Assembly: GCA_017163975.1 (NCBI GenBank)
Contig: JAFFSR010000239.1
Span: forward strand, 5,580,001 to 5,644,000
From: Anastatus disparis
Lineage: Eukaryota > Arthropoda > Insecta > Hymenoptera > Eupelmidae
DNA length: 64,000 nucleotides
Direction of reading: 5' to 3'
In this document: positions 1-12,849 of the stretch, piece by piece
How positions within the stretch are numbered: position 1 is the stretch's first letter
How the letters are laid out: every line of letters begins with the position of its first letter
Made by a program: the position numbers and the translations under genes
The notes under the pieces: model-generated
Databases searched by the model: none
What the model was told of the DNA's origin: nothing
Seen by the model: only the letters and a program-made list of their open reading frames with translations

Positions 1-120
1 AAAAACTGAGAACGATCGCTATAACAGTGAAAATATTTAGAAATAATGAGAATTAATAGTCAAATTATATTTTTAGCTTGTTTTCTTTTCAAATTTATTG
101 AGAATGCAACATTAAAATAT

Positions 121-232
121 TAGGGTATGAGTCTCGGTTACTGTGCATGATCCTAATTTTGTGCTTTACATGTATTTTAAATGGAAAGTACAGAATTAGT
201 TTCAGGCACAGTCACTAGGAACTCATACCCTA
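121..232. mobile_element. 112-bp hairpin (MITE-like), TA-flanked
   Basis: The two ends are inverted copies of each other: TAGGGTATGAGT at the left and ACTCATACCCTA at the right. The pairing continues inward with a few mismatches (CTGTGC, TGA, CTAATT, TGT and CTTT blocks) for about 50 bases on each side, leaving a loop of roughly 12 bases near the middle. A TA dinucleotide lies at each end, which would fit a TA target duplication as in Tc1/mariner-type miniature elements. No coding capacity. It could instead be a structured RNA precursor, because the whole unit folds into one long imperfect stem. Confidence 0.6.
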
Positions 233-1680
233 TCTGATAAGAAAAAGATTAATTTTATGAGATTAAAATAGAGGTTAAAATGTAAACAATTTATTGTTGT
301 CATTAGAAAAAACATTACATTTTATGATACGAAAAGCAAATTTCTCTTAATTTTTGTGGCAATTATTAGTTTTTGCCAAAAATAAATTTTTTTATTAGAA
401 GTATACGACGTCCTCTTAAATTTGTATTATTTAGAAAATATGAATGAAAATTAGATATTTTTAGTAACAAAAATTCGATATTTGTACACATCAATATTTC
501 ATAACTTCAATGTCTTTTATTTTATTTCGAATAATATAACAATAAAAATAAATAAAAGTAGTAATAAAAATAAGAAATAACCTTTATAATTTTCATTTCA
601 AGGAACCTAATCCAATAATAGCTAAATGTTAAATGTGACAAGGATTAGATTCTCAACGGCCTTTATATATACCAATATACGATAAAACTGTTATTACATG
701 ACAGTTTCTTTGTAAGACACCTTACAATGTTTTTCTGGACATGCGCCTATAACTACATCACTTCCTTTTCTACCCTATGTTATTTAATCAACGCTCTGAT
801 TTGTTTGTTATACTTTAATCCATAAATTACTCAACGTTGCGTATAAGTAAAATTAGTTTGCTGTTGGTTTTTTCTTTATTTTCATCTATGAATTCTATAG
901 ATTATAATAAAAAAAGTTAACGATTTTATGTATGATCGGCAAAAAAGATGTGTGTTAGAGCGTGAAATAGTATTTTTACATGAATATAATATCACGTAGC
1001 ATAAGCAATATACGAGCGATATAAAAAAAATATATATAAACATATTTTTAAGTATGTGTAAATTTCTCTTTATGTCCATTAGCATATCTCAATTTTATTG
1101 AATTTAGTTATTGTCGAAAGTAATAGTTTTATATTCTTTGGCATATACATACTGCATAACTAACTATATCAATATATTTTATTTAAAAATTGTCAGAATA
1201 ATATTCAAATTAGATTTTTATGGAATTTTTAAATTTAATGCCAAAAATAGAGATTATTATTTTCAAATAGTCGAAATTCACAATTAAATAAAAAATTTTT
1301 AAATGATGTCATTTAAATTGAACATAAAATCTGTCAACATTTTCTAAACATTATTTTAATATTATGATGAAAATCAGTGTGATACTATTTTACTATAAAA
1401 ATCTAATAATTATTTCACTTATGAAAAAAGCTTAACTCAAAAAAGGATTTTTCAATTTCAAAAAAATTTTCGTTTTAGAACCTTTACCGAAAATAGTTAC
1501 CCATTGGATTTGTAAAAAAATGATGAAAATGAAAACCAACGTAACAAATGTCTAAAACCTGTGATAAAAAACGGTCACTATAGTGCAAATCGTAAATCGT
1601 ATTAGTCCAATTCACGAAGGGATTACCATTGAATTCGTTCAAATGCCTACATATATACCCAAACAATTACATATAGTATA
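233..1680. other. AT-rich DNA without a recognisable gene
   Basis: Strongly A+T-rich sequence with many homopolymer A and T runs. The longest open frames are short, low in complexity and show no domain, signal peptide or splice-site support. I see nothing functional here. Confidence 0.6.
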
Positions 1681-2480
1681 TATGTGTACATAATATGTGT
1701 GTGCATGCGCTTATATGTAAGTGTATATTCGGTGCGTGTACAACAGTGCGTATAGATGCGTCTGCGAATGTACATGTGGTAGTCTATGTTCTCTTACTCT
1801 TTAAACACACGCACGAGCTCACGATTTCTCCATCTCTCAAGCGTTGTTATATTCTATATATATATATATACATATAACAGGCCTCCTGGAAATTGGCATC
1901 GTTACGTACAAGCGTGTGTGCAAGCTTAAAGGACAGAAACTACAATACCCAATATGGAACGGGCCAATTTGTATTGCCAGACTGCATCGTATGTTTGTGT
2001 TGTTGTAACTACAATGAATCTAGCCTACACATACACAGCCATACCTTAACTAACGTGTATAACTATATATTACAATTTCTCAAAGCATTGAATTTCTCTA
2101 TATCTCCTTCACTGACTAGCTCTTTCTCTATATCTATCATAGTCGTCTTTCTCTGTGTGTATCACAATTCGTCTGATCTTGTTGTAGCATATGCCAACGA
2201 GAGATGTTATATGCTCTGCCTAATGATTGAATCTAGATAGTTCAATAGTTTGCTTATACATATATATACATATTCGCTGAGTATATGACTTCCGTCGACT
2301 ATATCCTTCCGGTATAAAGGATATATGCACATATATATCTATATCTATACACAGACGATATGTTAGGAGTTCGTAAGGTTAACGTAACTTGTGACTTGAT
2401 GACTTGCTAGGGACGATGTTATTATCTATATGGCATATGCATATAGAAATACAATTTCGTTGATTATATATACTCCAGCT
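1681..2480. other. Higher-G+C island with CA/TA simple repeats
   Basis: A stretch visibly richer in G+C than its flanks, starting with GTGTGT/CATATA-type repeats, a short TA run near 1855-1870 and CT-rich words. A 36-codon open segment at 1881-1988 is bounded by CAG and GTATGT and is discussed as a finding. A promoter, enhancer or unrecognised exon is possible, but no known motif settles it. Confidence 0.35.
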
Positions 2481-4890
2481 AGCTATATGAATATTTTGTA
2501 TCTATACATATATTGTAATATTGATATTATATTGATACATTGGCATGGCTTATTATGTTATTGCTGTATTACTTAGATTATCTTCAAGATGATACAGTCT
2601 TGAATTTTCAATGAGATTCAATTATGAAGCAGAAATGTAACTAATTCGAAGTATGGAGAATTTAAGAGGTAGATAATTTTAATTGGAATTATTAAATGAA
2701 GAAAATTTTTGTGAAATTGAATTTTTACTTTATTATTATTGCGCTTTTATTTATAATTAGTATTTGAAAATTTTTTAAATTTACTTTTATTTAAATATTA
2801 GAGTTTACTTTCCATTTTATTCAATTTCAATTGTGATATTAATGAATAATTTTAAAGTTTTTAAAAAGTATTTTAAATATTTTGTGACCATTTATTTTAA
2901 ATATCTTTTATGAAAAATATTCTACTAATGACGTTGGAATTCAAAAGTTAATTTTTAATTATAACTATAGAAATACGTTAATTAAAAAATTCAAACTAAT
3001 ATAGTAATTTAATATGCAAGTCATTAAGTACTGCATTCTTGACAAGTTGAAGTACTTTTACTTATTTTTTTCCGCATTTTTGTAATAAGAAGAAAAACTC
3101 AATGTTAAAAAAAAAATTGCATGAAGTATTTTTAGCAGCTATGAAAATTATGCAACGTTTTTCAAAGTACGTAATTTACGGGAAAGCAATGTTTAAAAAT
3201 AATCGGGCAGCAGAAAAAAATCAATGTATAAACTTGTTTATTAAAAAGTGATAATTGATCTATATATACTAGTAATGAAAAGAAAAATCATTTTTATTTT
3301 ATCTAATATTTTCTAGTTTCTGAAAAACCAATATTTTTTGTACACAATCAATATTTCGTTGATTTTATTCAATCTTGAAGATTAAATATTTTCGTTCGTT
3401 GAAATCCATGATTTGTAGCTTCGATAATGTACTAATAAATCTAAAGTAGTTTTATGATTCAGTTCTATGATCTGTCAGACAGCACTACACGTGCTATCAT
3501 TACAAAAATCAGTAAGATAGCCAGGAATTTTCAATTTAACATGCAGATATTGTGAATATTGAAGTAAATTAATATTGTTCGGAAACGATGTTTTACTCAA
3601 GAATAGATTTACCATATTGATTATTTAAGTGATGCAAGGCATTATTTTTGTAATAAATAATAGAAAATTTTATACTGATGAAGCCTAACAATAGGGCTAT
3701 TGAAGAAACAAAGTTTTTTTTGTTCTTATTTTGAAATAATAAGATAAAAAATATTTTAGTTTCATGATAAAAAAAAAAATAAGTTTTTACTTATCTGCAA
3801 TAAGTAGAAACAGACACATTTAGTCCGGCTGACACATGACCCTATTGCTCAAAATACTACATTTGCTATCATAATCACATTTGAGTCCTTTTAAATTAAT
3901 ATGATTTCAGCTGATACCATCTGCAATATTTCACTAAATTTTTTAATGAAATATTTTTTAATCAAGTGAGTTAACTTTTTCAAATTAAAAAGGGATTTTT
4001 TTCAACTTCAACAATTATTTAATTTATATACTACTCTTAGCAAATAGGTGCGTATTTTATTTTTCTGTATCATTATTTCGAAAATAAAATCTAACCTATA
4101 CGAGAGTTTTACAAGTGAATACAAGAGAATTCAATTTATAAAGCCGTGGAAAAGTTATAAAACTGGCTTTAAAGTAGAAAAATTCAATACTTTTAATCAA
4201 AAATATTTTAGTACTTTATGCATTACGTGACTACCTGTAGCAATGAAACTAAAATAGGTTAAAAGTATTAATTAAAGTCATCAATAATTGAGCATTCGTA
4301 ATTTAAATTAAACTAATGGGTCTTTATTTTTTGAGTATCTTCATAGCTTATTTTCTTTAATAAATGCTACTTTTATTTATAAAAAAAGATATTTTATTTT
4401 TAAATTTCTAGAATTATTTATAAAAATTGTCAATAGTTTTGATTTTACGAAACGATCAATTTCCATGAAATTCCATCCAAACCAAGTAATGTTAATAAAA
4501 ATATAAGTAAATATTTGTTCAGTATTTTATATCAAACATTATCGAACATTAAACGCTTAATAAAACCTAAAAATTAGACTCTCAATTTCAGAAATAAAAA
4601 AAAATATAGGTCAACTTAGCACTGTTGGTGAACGAAAAGAAAACACAATCGCACGATAAAATAAAAATAGTGTAAACAGACTGGAATAAAAATAAAATTT
4701 TTCACAATTTCTAAAACGTAAAATAACGAAATTTTCGAAAATCGTCATAGTTGAGAGATTTGCAATAATAACAGCTCCTGTGTATATATATATACATATC
4801 CCTTCGTCATAACCAATTTTATGACAAACAGAGATATAACCTGTCCAACCATTCAGAATTTCTAGCATAGGAAAATCCATGATTACACAA
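2481..4890. other. AT-rich DNA without a recognisable gene
   Basis: Long A+T-rich stretch with no convincing coding signal on either strand. One 89-codon ATG-initiated frame on the - strand (4611-4880) ends in Phe/Tyr-rich, simple-sequence-derived residues and was not accepted as a gene. Confidence 0.55.
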
Positions 4891-5122
4891 CAACAAGTCA
4901 GCTGGTCCTCTTTTCAAAAGCATTTCCTCGCACTTGTTCGTCTCTAAGCTTTTATTTTACGTACTTATATGAGTGCGCATGTGTGTTTATGTGTACGTGT
5001 ATGGGACATCTGGCAGACGAGCCCACACGTACTAGCTGCTCGTTTGTATTATTTCTAATATACACCACGAACGATGTGGCCTCGCAAATCGCCCAGAGAG
5101 AAGAGCATTACACGTTTTATAG

Positions 5123-5126
<4 letters not shown>

Positions 5127-5172
<46 letters not shown>
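5127..5172. repeat. (AT)23 microsatellite
   Basis: An uninterrupted AT dinucleotide array of about 46 bases lies inside a G+C-richer island (about 4.9-5.45 kb). The island carries no gene I can support, although frames on both strands stay open across it by chance. Confidence 0.95.
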
Positions 5173-5174
<2 letters not shown>

Positions 5175-5459
5175 TCTATAGGCAATCGTATAGTGTAAAT
5201 CCAACGAGTTTCATGCGCGCAGTGACCTCCTGTTGGATCGTAAAGTTTTGCCTTCGCTCTTTCCGCGCGTTTTCGCACCTCGTAAACAGACAGCTTCGTG
5301 GCACGTATATATATTTATAAAAGGCCAATGTGGTTTTTGTCGTTGTGCATTTTCTGCACAAAACGTTATTTCGATTAAATGCTTGAGACAATACGCTCTT
5401 TTTGGATATAAATGTCTTTCTGCTGGGTTATTAGTTTAAATTAGAATGTGAGGAAATAA

Positions 5460-8000
5460 AGTCAAAAGAAAAGGTAATAATCAAGTCCTTTCTTCTCTAC
5501 GCTTACATCATTGTTTTATTTTATGATTCAACGGCAGTTCAAGTCTTTTGAAGTCAAAGAAATGTTTGGATGCTTTTTAGTGCTGGATTTTTGATTAATT
5601 AAATTTATTTGAAATTCTATTGAATGTCAATCATGTGCTTATAAAATGAGCTTTTTCTGTAATCAAGGTTTTTTTCTATACTTCAAATATTCCATTGAGC
5701 TTTCGAATGTTTTTCGAAATTGATTTCCCGAGACTTTTTATATTTTAATTTCTTTTTACGTTTTAAAATGAAATTGTTTACATACAAAAGTTTTAGAAAC
5801 TTTTGCGTAAACTGAGAAAATGTTCATTGAACGTAAGCTCACAGCAAAAGTATTTCTTTTTCTGTGTTTTTTTGTTGTACCAGTCGGAATTTCCAACACA
5901 GAAACTGCAGTTGTTATTTGAAATTGCAGTATTATATTTTTAAAATTTTCTATTTTGAGGAACAGAATTGCTTTTTGAATCGTCTATTTTAGAGCGTAAC
6001 TACATTTTTAAGCAAAATGGTTTTATAATGTTGAAAAATCATGAATATGTATTCCAAATTTTAAACAATTAAGTTTCGATACTCGTATGCAAGTTGATTT
6101 TTGCAACTTTTTTACTTTAATGTTCATTTGCTTTTGTAACAATAGGTGTTAATCGATTATTAAAATTCGAGCATACACTTCAATTAAAATTTTAGAAATA
6201 AAGTTACTTAATTTTAAATTTTTCATATAAACAAAATTAATTATTAAATGTTAAAATTGCAAAGATATTAACGTTACAAATAAATGTCCACATTTCAATG
6301 TAAACAGTAATCATTTCCAAAACTTTGCTTTGTAAATCAGAATCCATAAAAATATCGGCTCGAGGAAGTCATATAAAATCGAGTCTTAAAAATTGATATA
6401 CCCAAGCTTGACATCAAAAAATTTCAAATTAAAACAAAGAAAAAAAGGAAATGAACGAAAAAAAAAACTATCGCTACTTTAAGTCAGCAACGCGCATGTG
6501 AATTAGAAAATTTAATATCGTTGAATTTGAATTTATGATGACGTTTTAAAAGAAAAGTTTTTCCACCCTCGTAATGCAGCATGTGTGACTGTTTTATACG
6601 AGAGCGCTACTTATTTTTTTCTCCTCTTTATCCTTTCTTTTTTTTCATATACTTCCTAGCCAGCAGCAGCGAGCGAACGAGCAAGCAAGGCAAGCAGCAT
6701 AGGCGTGAAAATTCAATTGCCGCTTCTCACCGTAAAAGTTGGGTGCTTGCTTGCTTGCAACGTTGTACAGCTACAGCCTCGATGAGCGTCGCATTCTTGA
6801 CTTGGCGAATCTCCAAGTCACCCCAGACAAAATCTTTGAGAAAAAAAAAGCTCTACGTATACTTGCGTAGCTTTTTCTAGTTTGGTTCTCTTTTTTTCTT
6901 CTTTTTTTTCTCGTCTTTTTAACTAATGTTTTAAACATTTATTTTTCGTAAAAAATTGCATAAGGAATTTTTAAACTTTACGAAAATTGTTATTAAATAA
7001 AGCGATTATTGTTTCATCATGATATTGGAAATGAATTAATCGAAAAATTTTTTATCGATAACACCCAGTTTCTTTTGTACATAAAAATTATAAAATGTTA
7101 AAAAATATAGTCAATCTCGCCGAATGAAAGATAAATTTCCTTAAGGAAAATTCAATAAACTTATTAAAATTATAATGAAATTAGAAAATTCGAATAAATA
7201 ATCTTGATATTATTGATTTTCAGAAACCTCATCATCTCTTTAAAAATGTATTCTTTTAATGTTTTATTGTAAAATCAATATTTCAAAATGACATGCTAAA
7301 TTTGGTGTAAAAAAAACTTATTAATAAAAAAATAGATTGAAAACGTATGAGTTAATGAGTCATCATAACGTGAAGCTTCTTTAAAATGTATAATGACAGG
7401 GGCTGGAGCTAAATTTTATTTTCAGTTTAAATCTCATATCAAATTAGATCTTTCTCGAAAAGCTAAAATAGTTACTGTTTAGAACTATTTAAAATTGAAT
7501 TCGATCTAACTTTGGCCGAAATTCTCGTGGAAATTGATTCTATTAAAAATACATTGGAAGCTAGTCTACGGTTCGGTCGAATAGCTAGTTTCCAGTATAA
7601 AATGATAAAGTTTTAGTATTTTTTTAATGCCGTTCGTTTATTCATTAAAATAAACACATACGCTACTAAACTCCGTCATAATAAAATTAAAATTCTTCAT
7701 CGAATTATCTAATAAAACTTTTTATTAAATACTTGTTAAAATCCCTTGGAAAAGTTAAAATTGATTCTTTATATGGGAGTATAAAAAAAGAAAAAAAATT
7801 GAATCACAGTTAACTCAATTACGATGTATTTGATACTCTTTTTATTACGATTTTATGGCTTATTTACAGTTATTACGAAACATCGTAAAAATGAATTTTA
7901 TCCGGGTATTTACTTCTAATTTTCCTTAAGCGCCGAATTCCTTTTTTACTGTAAAGACCGCATATCCTGTGAAAATTTTAGGTTTTCTAAAATGCTTACA
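5460..8000. other. AT-rich DNA with one G+C island at 6.48-6.91 kb
   Basis: Mostly featureless A+T-rich DNA. Between about 6480 and 6910 there is a richer patch with CAGCAGCAGCGAGCGAACGA-like and TTGCTTGCTTGC words and CT-rich runs. A 99-codon + frame crosses it but is low in complexity and has no family resemblance. A regulatory role is possible but not shown. Confidence 0.45.
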
Positions 8001-9189
8001 CACACACGCCCACATGTTGTAAATTTCGTAAATAGCAGGAAATTTTAGTAAATTTTTAGGTCGTTTGTTAGGACAAAAAAACGTTCTAGGATTGAGCTTT
8101 CATCCGAGAGGAGGAAAGGATTCTAAATCGGGATTGAGCTCATTTGAAGCAAGAGAGGCAAAGCACGTACAAACATATACTATACTAAAACGAAAAGTGG
8201 ATTTGTACAAGGCCAACGTACACATACAAATATACACACATAGTTGTAGCGTTGGGTGGACGTTTTACTTTAAAGCTTGATGTAACTCGTATTAACCCTT
8301 TTCCTTTTCCTCTTTCTACTGCTAACCAATCTTCCTTTTAACCCCCCTTTAAAATCCTTCCACTTATTTATTCCAGCAACAAAACTAGAGAGAAAGCAGA
8401 CTAAAACCAGGAATATTTAAACTAGCTTGATGCCACTTCTGCTTTTGGCTACGCTAGCTCTGATCAAGCTTGATAGTAAGCGCCGGCGTTACCGCTCTCG
8501 CATATACCATGCACTTTACACGGGGACACGAATATTTTCAACGTTACTCTATCTCTTAGCATTGCAAACTGGTAATAGCAAGCTACGAAGCTTTAGAGAT
8601 TTACTTTTTTTTTTATTTATCTATTTATTTATTTAGTTAGTTTTTTCTGCCGTTGGCAAATGTTGATCTTTCAGAGATGTAAAGTGGAGTAAAAACATCT
8701 TTAGCTGCTATTAGGAACGCTTTTAACGCTTCTTGAACATTCTGCGAAATAACGCTCTTCAGAACGTTTACATGATTTAATATTGTGAGTGCATATTATC
8801 ATTTCGTTGAAAATTCTCAAGGAAGACTTATTTAATCGCGAAATTAAGATTGGGATCCGTTAGAATTAGTAAAGTCATTAATTATAGATCATGAGTTTTC
8901 AAAATTTAGTTGTTTTTAAGGGTTTTTCTTACCTTTGACAATTTCATATTAATTTCACAAATTAACATTGAGTTAATCGTAATTATTTATATATCAGACA
9001 TAAAGGTTAATTGGGGATATAATTAGGTATCAAATAAATGTAAAATATTCTATTTTAATTAATATCGTTTTGAATAAATACCTGCACTCTTTTTCATCAT
9101 AAAGAGTTTCGACAAATGCATTATTAAAAACGTTATTATATATCGCTTCTTTGAATTGTCAAATTATAATGAACACGCGAGTGATATAA

Positions 9190-9435
9190 CTTTTATTCTT
9201 ATCTCAACAGAAATAGGCCACCTTCTTAACTTAAAAAACGTGTCGAAAAAAAGATATTTTTAACTTCTAAAATTTTGCAAAAGAAATATTCATTTTTCCC
9301 GAAAGTTTGCGATCTGAGCAAGCGAAGCGAAACGAAACGAAGCGAGGGGCGCAAATTCCTGAGGGAGGAATTAGACTTTACTCGGGAGAAATATGGGACT
9401 TTACTCCCTAGTTGCATAATGTGCAATTTCACATT
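9190..9435 (+). repeat. Palindromic GAAGCGAG / AGTAAAGTC repeat, copy 1
   Basis: This copy has two parts. The first (about 9195-9240) contains CTCAACAG and TTAACTTAAAAAA. The second (about 9295-9432) runs from CCCGAAAGTTTGCG through a purine-rich core of GAAGCGAAACGAAGCGAGGGG to GACTTTACTCCCTAG and TTGCATAATGT. The outer part of the second section is nearly identical, in inverted orientation, to 43062-43170, and the first resembles 43180-43235. The core is partly self-complementary. This is best read as a non-autonomous DNA-transposon or foldback family member. No transposase frame is visible. Confidence 0.6.
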
Positions 9436-9440
9436 ATTTG

Positions 9441-12400
9441 AAATAATATTATTTTTTGTGAATCACGATATTTTATGAGATACAAATAGTTTAAATAAAA
9501 ATTAAATGGAACGAAAAACCCTTACAGGATTTTTAATTTTATTATAAAACAAGTTTTCTCGAATAATTTTATAACAATCCAGAAACCATTATCTTTTCTA
9601 GTAAATTAAAATGATTTAATTAAATTACTAATGTTTCTAAAATAATAAGAAAATTAAAATTACAAAGAATAATATTATTTTCAATCTTTCCCACTGACGC
9701 TCGTCTTTTCAATTATTATAATTAAATTTCCAAGTACTCATAATTCAAAAAAAAGGACGTTTTTTTTTAAACTCCAGAATGCATTCCCTTGATAATGTTA
9801 ACGTATAAAGTGTGAAAGTCTCGTGAAAAAGTCTATAAAATTTTCAGTAATAGCTAGTGTCAATGCAAAGAGATGAGACAAAACGATGAATAAGAGGCTC
9901 GCGTGGTTATATACTGTCTATAAAAGAAAAGAAAAAAATATACATATATATATATATAGATGTAAATGTGAGTTGCATTAAATATGCGATGTCACGTTTG
10001 AGAAACCCTATAGGCTTGAACACTTGAAGGAAGAAGAGACCTTTAAGGCTCATGAAGGATTTACGACGCTTTACTTTTCATGCGCTCGTTCATCCTCTTT
10101 CTCAGCTCTTTTCTCGCTTCCTTACGTATACGATCCTTTGCACGCATACACACACACATACACAAATATATTGCTCTTCTGTATCTTATACACTTACAGC
10201 ATCCTTTTTCTTTTTTAAGTAGTCACACGTCAACGCTCAGGCATGCTTCTTCTGCAATATCGCTTGGGATATAAGATCCACTTAACTGCCTTGATATCAT
10301 GGCGCACTCATATTTTCGAGTATCGCTCGCACTTGTAGTCACAGTGGCCAAGTGATGAAATAAAGAAGGGGGGGCAACAAAGTAAAACATTATGAATAAC
10401 AAATATAACGATATGTATATATTTAACTTTTTTTTTTTATGTATATTAAGTGATCAAATAATATGGTTATTGTTATGCTGGCGATAGCGAAGAATAATAG
10501 TGAGTATTATTGGCAAAGTAGAAGGTACGTAATGTATATAAATTGGATGAGGATAATTATTTATTTTATTATGTGGAATAAGTTGTGTTGAATTATTGGC
10601 TCTATTTTGGTATAGATGTTTGTTTTGTTCATTTAGTGACAATAATAGGTGTTACGAATCAGCTAATCTTTTGAGGATACTGTTCTTCTCACTTTTGCCA
10701 TTCACGGATAATACTAATTTGCACTTATACACCTCCTTAGATCAGTTTGATAAGAATAAAACTTTAAAAATGAAAAAGTTTATCATATTTAAAAAAATGC
10801 AGAAATGTTTAAATAGAACAATTTGTAAAACACAATTTTAAAAAAAATGTTCTTCTTTGACAAAGCCCACACGAGACTCATGCAAGAATCACAAGGGATC
10901 TATCCAAAGGATCCACACATGAGTCATTTTGTTACAATACTCCATAAAAATTTATGTGATTTTAAAACTTTTTCTTTGATGAATTTCAAAAAATTGTTTC
11001 TCAACATTATTTTTAATTAGAAATATAAAAAAAAAACGATTTATTGCATTAATTTCACCCGAAAATCTGACGACATAAGCAAGCACAAAATGCGTACTGC
11101 GTAGACAAGAGTCATGTGACCGCTTAAAAAAGGAATACAATGACATGTGTACAAACTTACCAAAAAGTTTATCGATACTATTGTACACGAAACAAGCATT
11201 TTCTGGCAGTACACGTTTAAAACTTTTAGTTGGAACTGCCTACTGGTAAATTTAAAGTAAGTTTATCACAATACCGTTTTTATAGAATAGTTTATAAAAA
11301 CTATTGACATAATTTCATTAAAAAGATTTGAAAGTTTTAAAGAATTAAAAAATTGAAAACGAAGAAAAATTTTTAACATAATTTTATTTTTTAGTAAATA
11401 TTATTGAATTTTCTACAGTATTAATTAAACTTAACAATTTGATTTTTAGAATATTTAAAAAGAATAAACGTTCTTATGATTAGTGAAATATCCGTACGTA
11501 GTACGTGTGCGAACGTTGGTACAAGTGTGTGTATGTCGATAGTAAGTTACTAATTAAAAGCTCCTCGATGAATTCACTCAAAATTTTGCACATAAATTTA
11601 ATATGATCATTTGAAGACCAAAACCTGTTTACTAACTGCTTTTCATAATGTAGTTAAAATTTTAAAGCTATTTCAGAACTTTCGAATAAATTGAAAATTC
11701 TCTTTATCTTTTACTTTTTATAGATGTTAAAATTTCACGTAATATTTTTTCCAATGTAAATGGCAGTTAATGTAACTCTCATTTTAAACGTGCCTTTATG
11801 ACGTTGGCAACGATTTAAAAAAGTACATAGCTTATTAAAGTACGTTTATTAATTCCATCCTATATCTCCGAAATAAAATGAAATTTATTAACATTTCATG
11901 TAAAATTTTTATTGAATGAAATTAATGTAATTCTTTCATTTACAATTTATTTTAATAAGGTTTTTAATTATTTAAAAATTTCATACCTTATTTGAATACA
12001 TTTGCGAATACTTTTCATATTTCAAAAATAAAGTGAAATTTGTCGATATTTTTTGTAAAATATTTGTTAATTAATTTAGGTGACACAATTTTGTCTTTAA
12101 AAAATTTTTCTTCAATTTTTTTTCAAACGAATTTTGTTAAAGAATTTTTCGAATACAAAGATCTTTATGAGAATGCATAGTGCCAAAGTAATTGGCAACG
12201 TTATTTTTCTATTGAAAAACCAAAGTCTTGTTATAATATTTGGCTAATGCACTTAAAGTGCTTTTAAATTGTAACTTTTCATTATTGTGTTCGAAAAACG
12301 AAAGATCCTGTATTTTCCTCCATCAAATATTCATTAATTATTTGCATTTATTGATTTCGAATAATTAATAATTCATTAATTCTCGGTGATAAGTACTTCT

Positions 12401-12560
12401 TTTTAATGTTAAGAAAGAAATCCATCGATTTTCTCCATGGACCATTTATTCTTATCAAATTCATATATTTAAATATCGACGTTTCAAGAGTATTATATTA
12501 ATTCCGTCTTTAGGGTATAAAATAATGTATTCATATGAGAAGCCAGTAATAGCGTTTCAC
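9441..12560. other. AT-rich DNA with a G+C island near 9.9-10.35 kb
   Basis: No gene can be supported. The patch around 9900-10350 has CA and TA simple repeats and a G-run near 10368-10375. Open frames here are short and biased by simple sequence. Confidence 0.5.
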
Positions 12561-12565
12561 AAAGC

Positions 12566-12846
12566 ACATAATCGATAAGACAAATGAGTCCTTGCTGGGT
12601 TGAAAAAATATTGTGCTTTTTTTTAAATATTTAAATTAATGAAAATTTGAACAATTTGTTTGCAAATGTACATAACAGGCGTCAATAATTAGATGTTACA
12701 CCAACATTTAATTTTCGGTGTTTGTAGCACATATTTAGAAAATAAATTATCCAATTTTTATTAAGTTGCATGTTATTAAGAAAAATGTTTTCTTAAGTTA
12801 CTAGTTAGTTAGGGAAATTTATTTTAATTTGTCTTATCGATTATGT
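12566..12846. mobile_element. Possible MITE bounded by perfect 20-bp inverted repeats
   Basis: ACATAATCGATAAGACAAAT at 12566-12585 is matched exactly by its reverse complement at 12827-12846. The 241 bp between them are AT-rich and non-coding. A perfect 20-base inverted pair at this spacing is unlikely by chance even in AT-rich DNA, because the arms include the G+C-containing word ATCGATAAGAC. No clear target duplication is seen at the edges, so a miniature transposon is likely but not proven. Each arm also carries an ATCGAT core resembling the DRE motif of insect promoters. Confidence 0.5.
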
Positions 12847-12849
12847 TAA

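Noticed and set aside
4611..4880. 89-codon - frame starting MDFPMLEILNGWTGY
   Set aside because: It has a real ATG but no recognised family; half of it comes from a TA microsatellite and A/T runs. Frames of this size are expected by chance in 64 kb.
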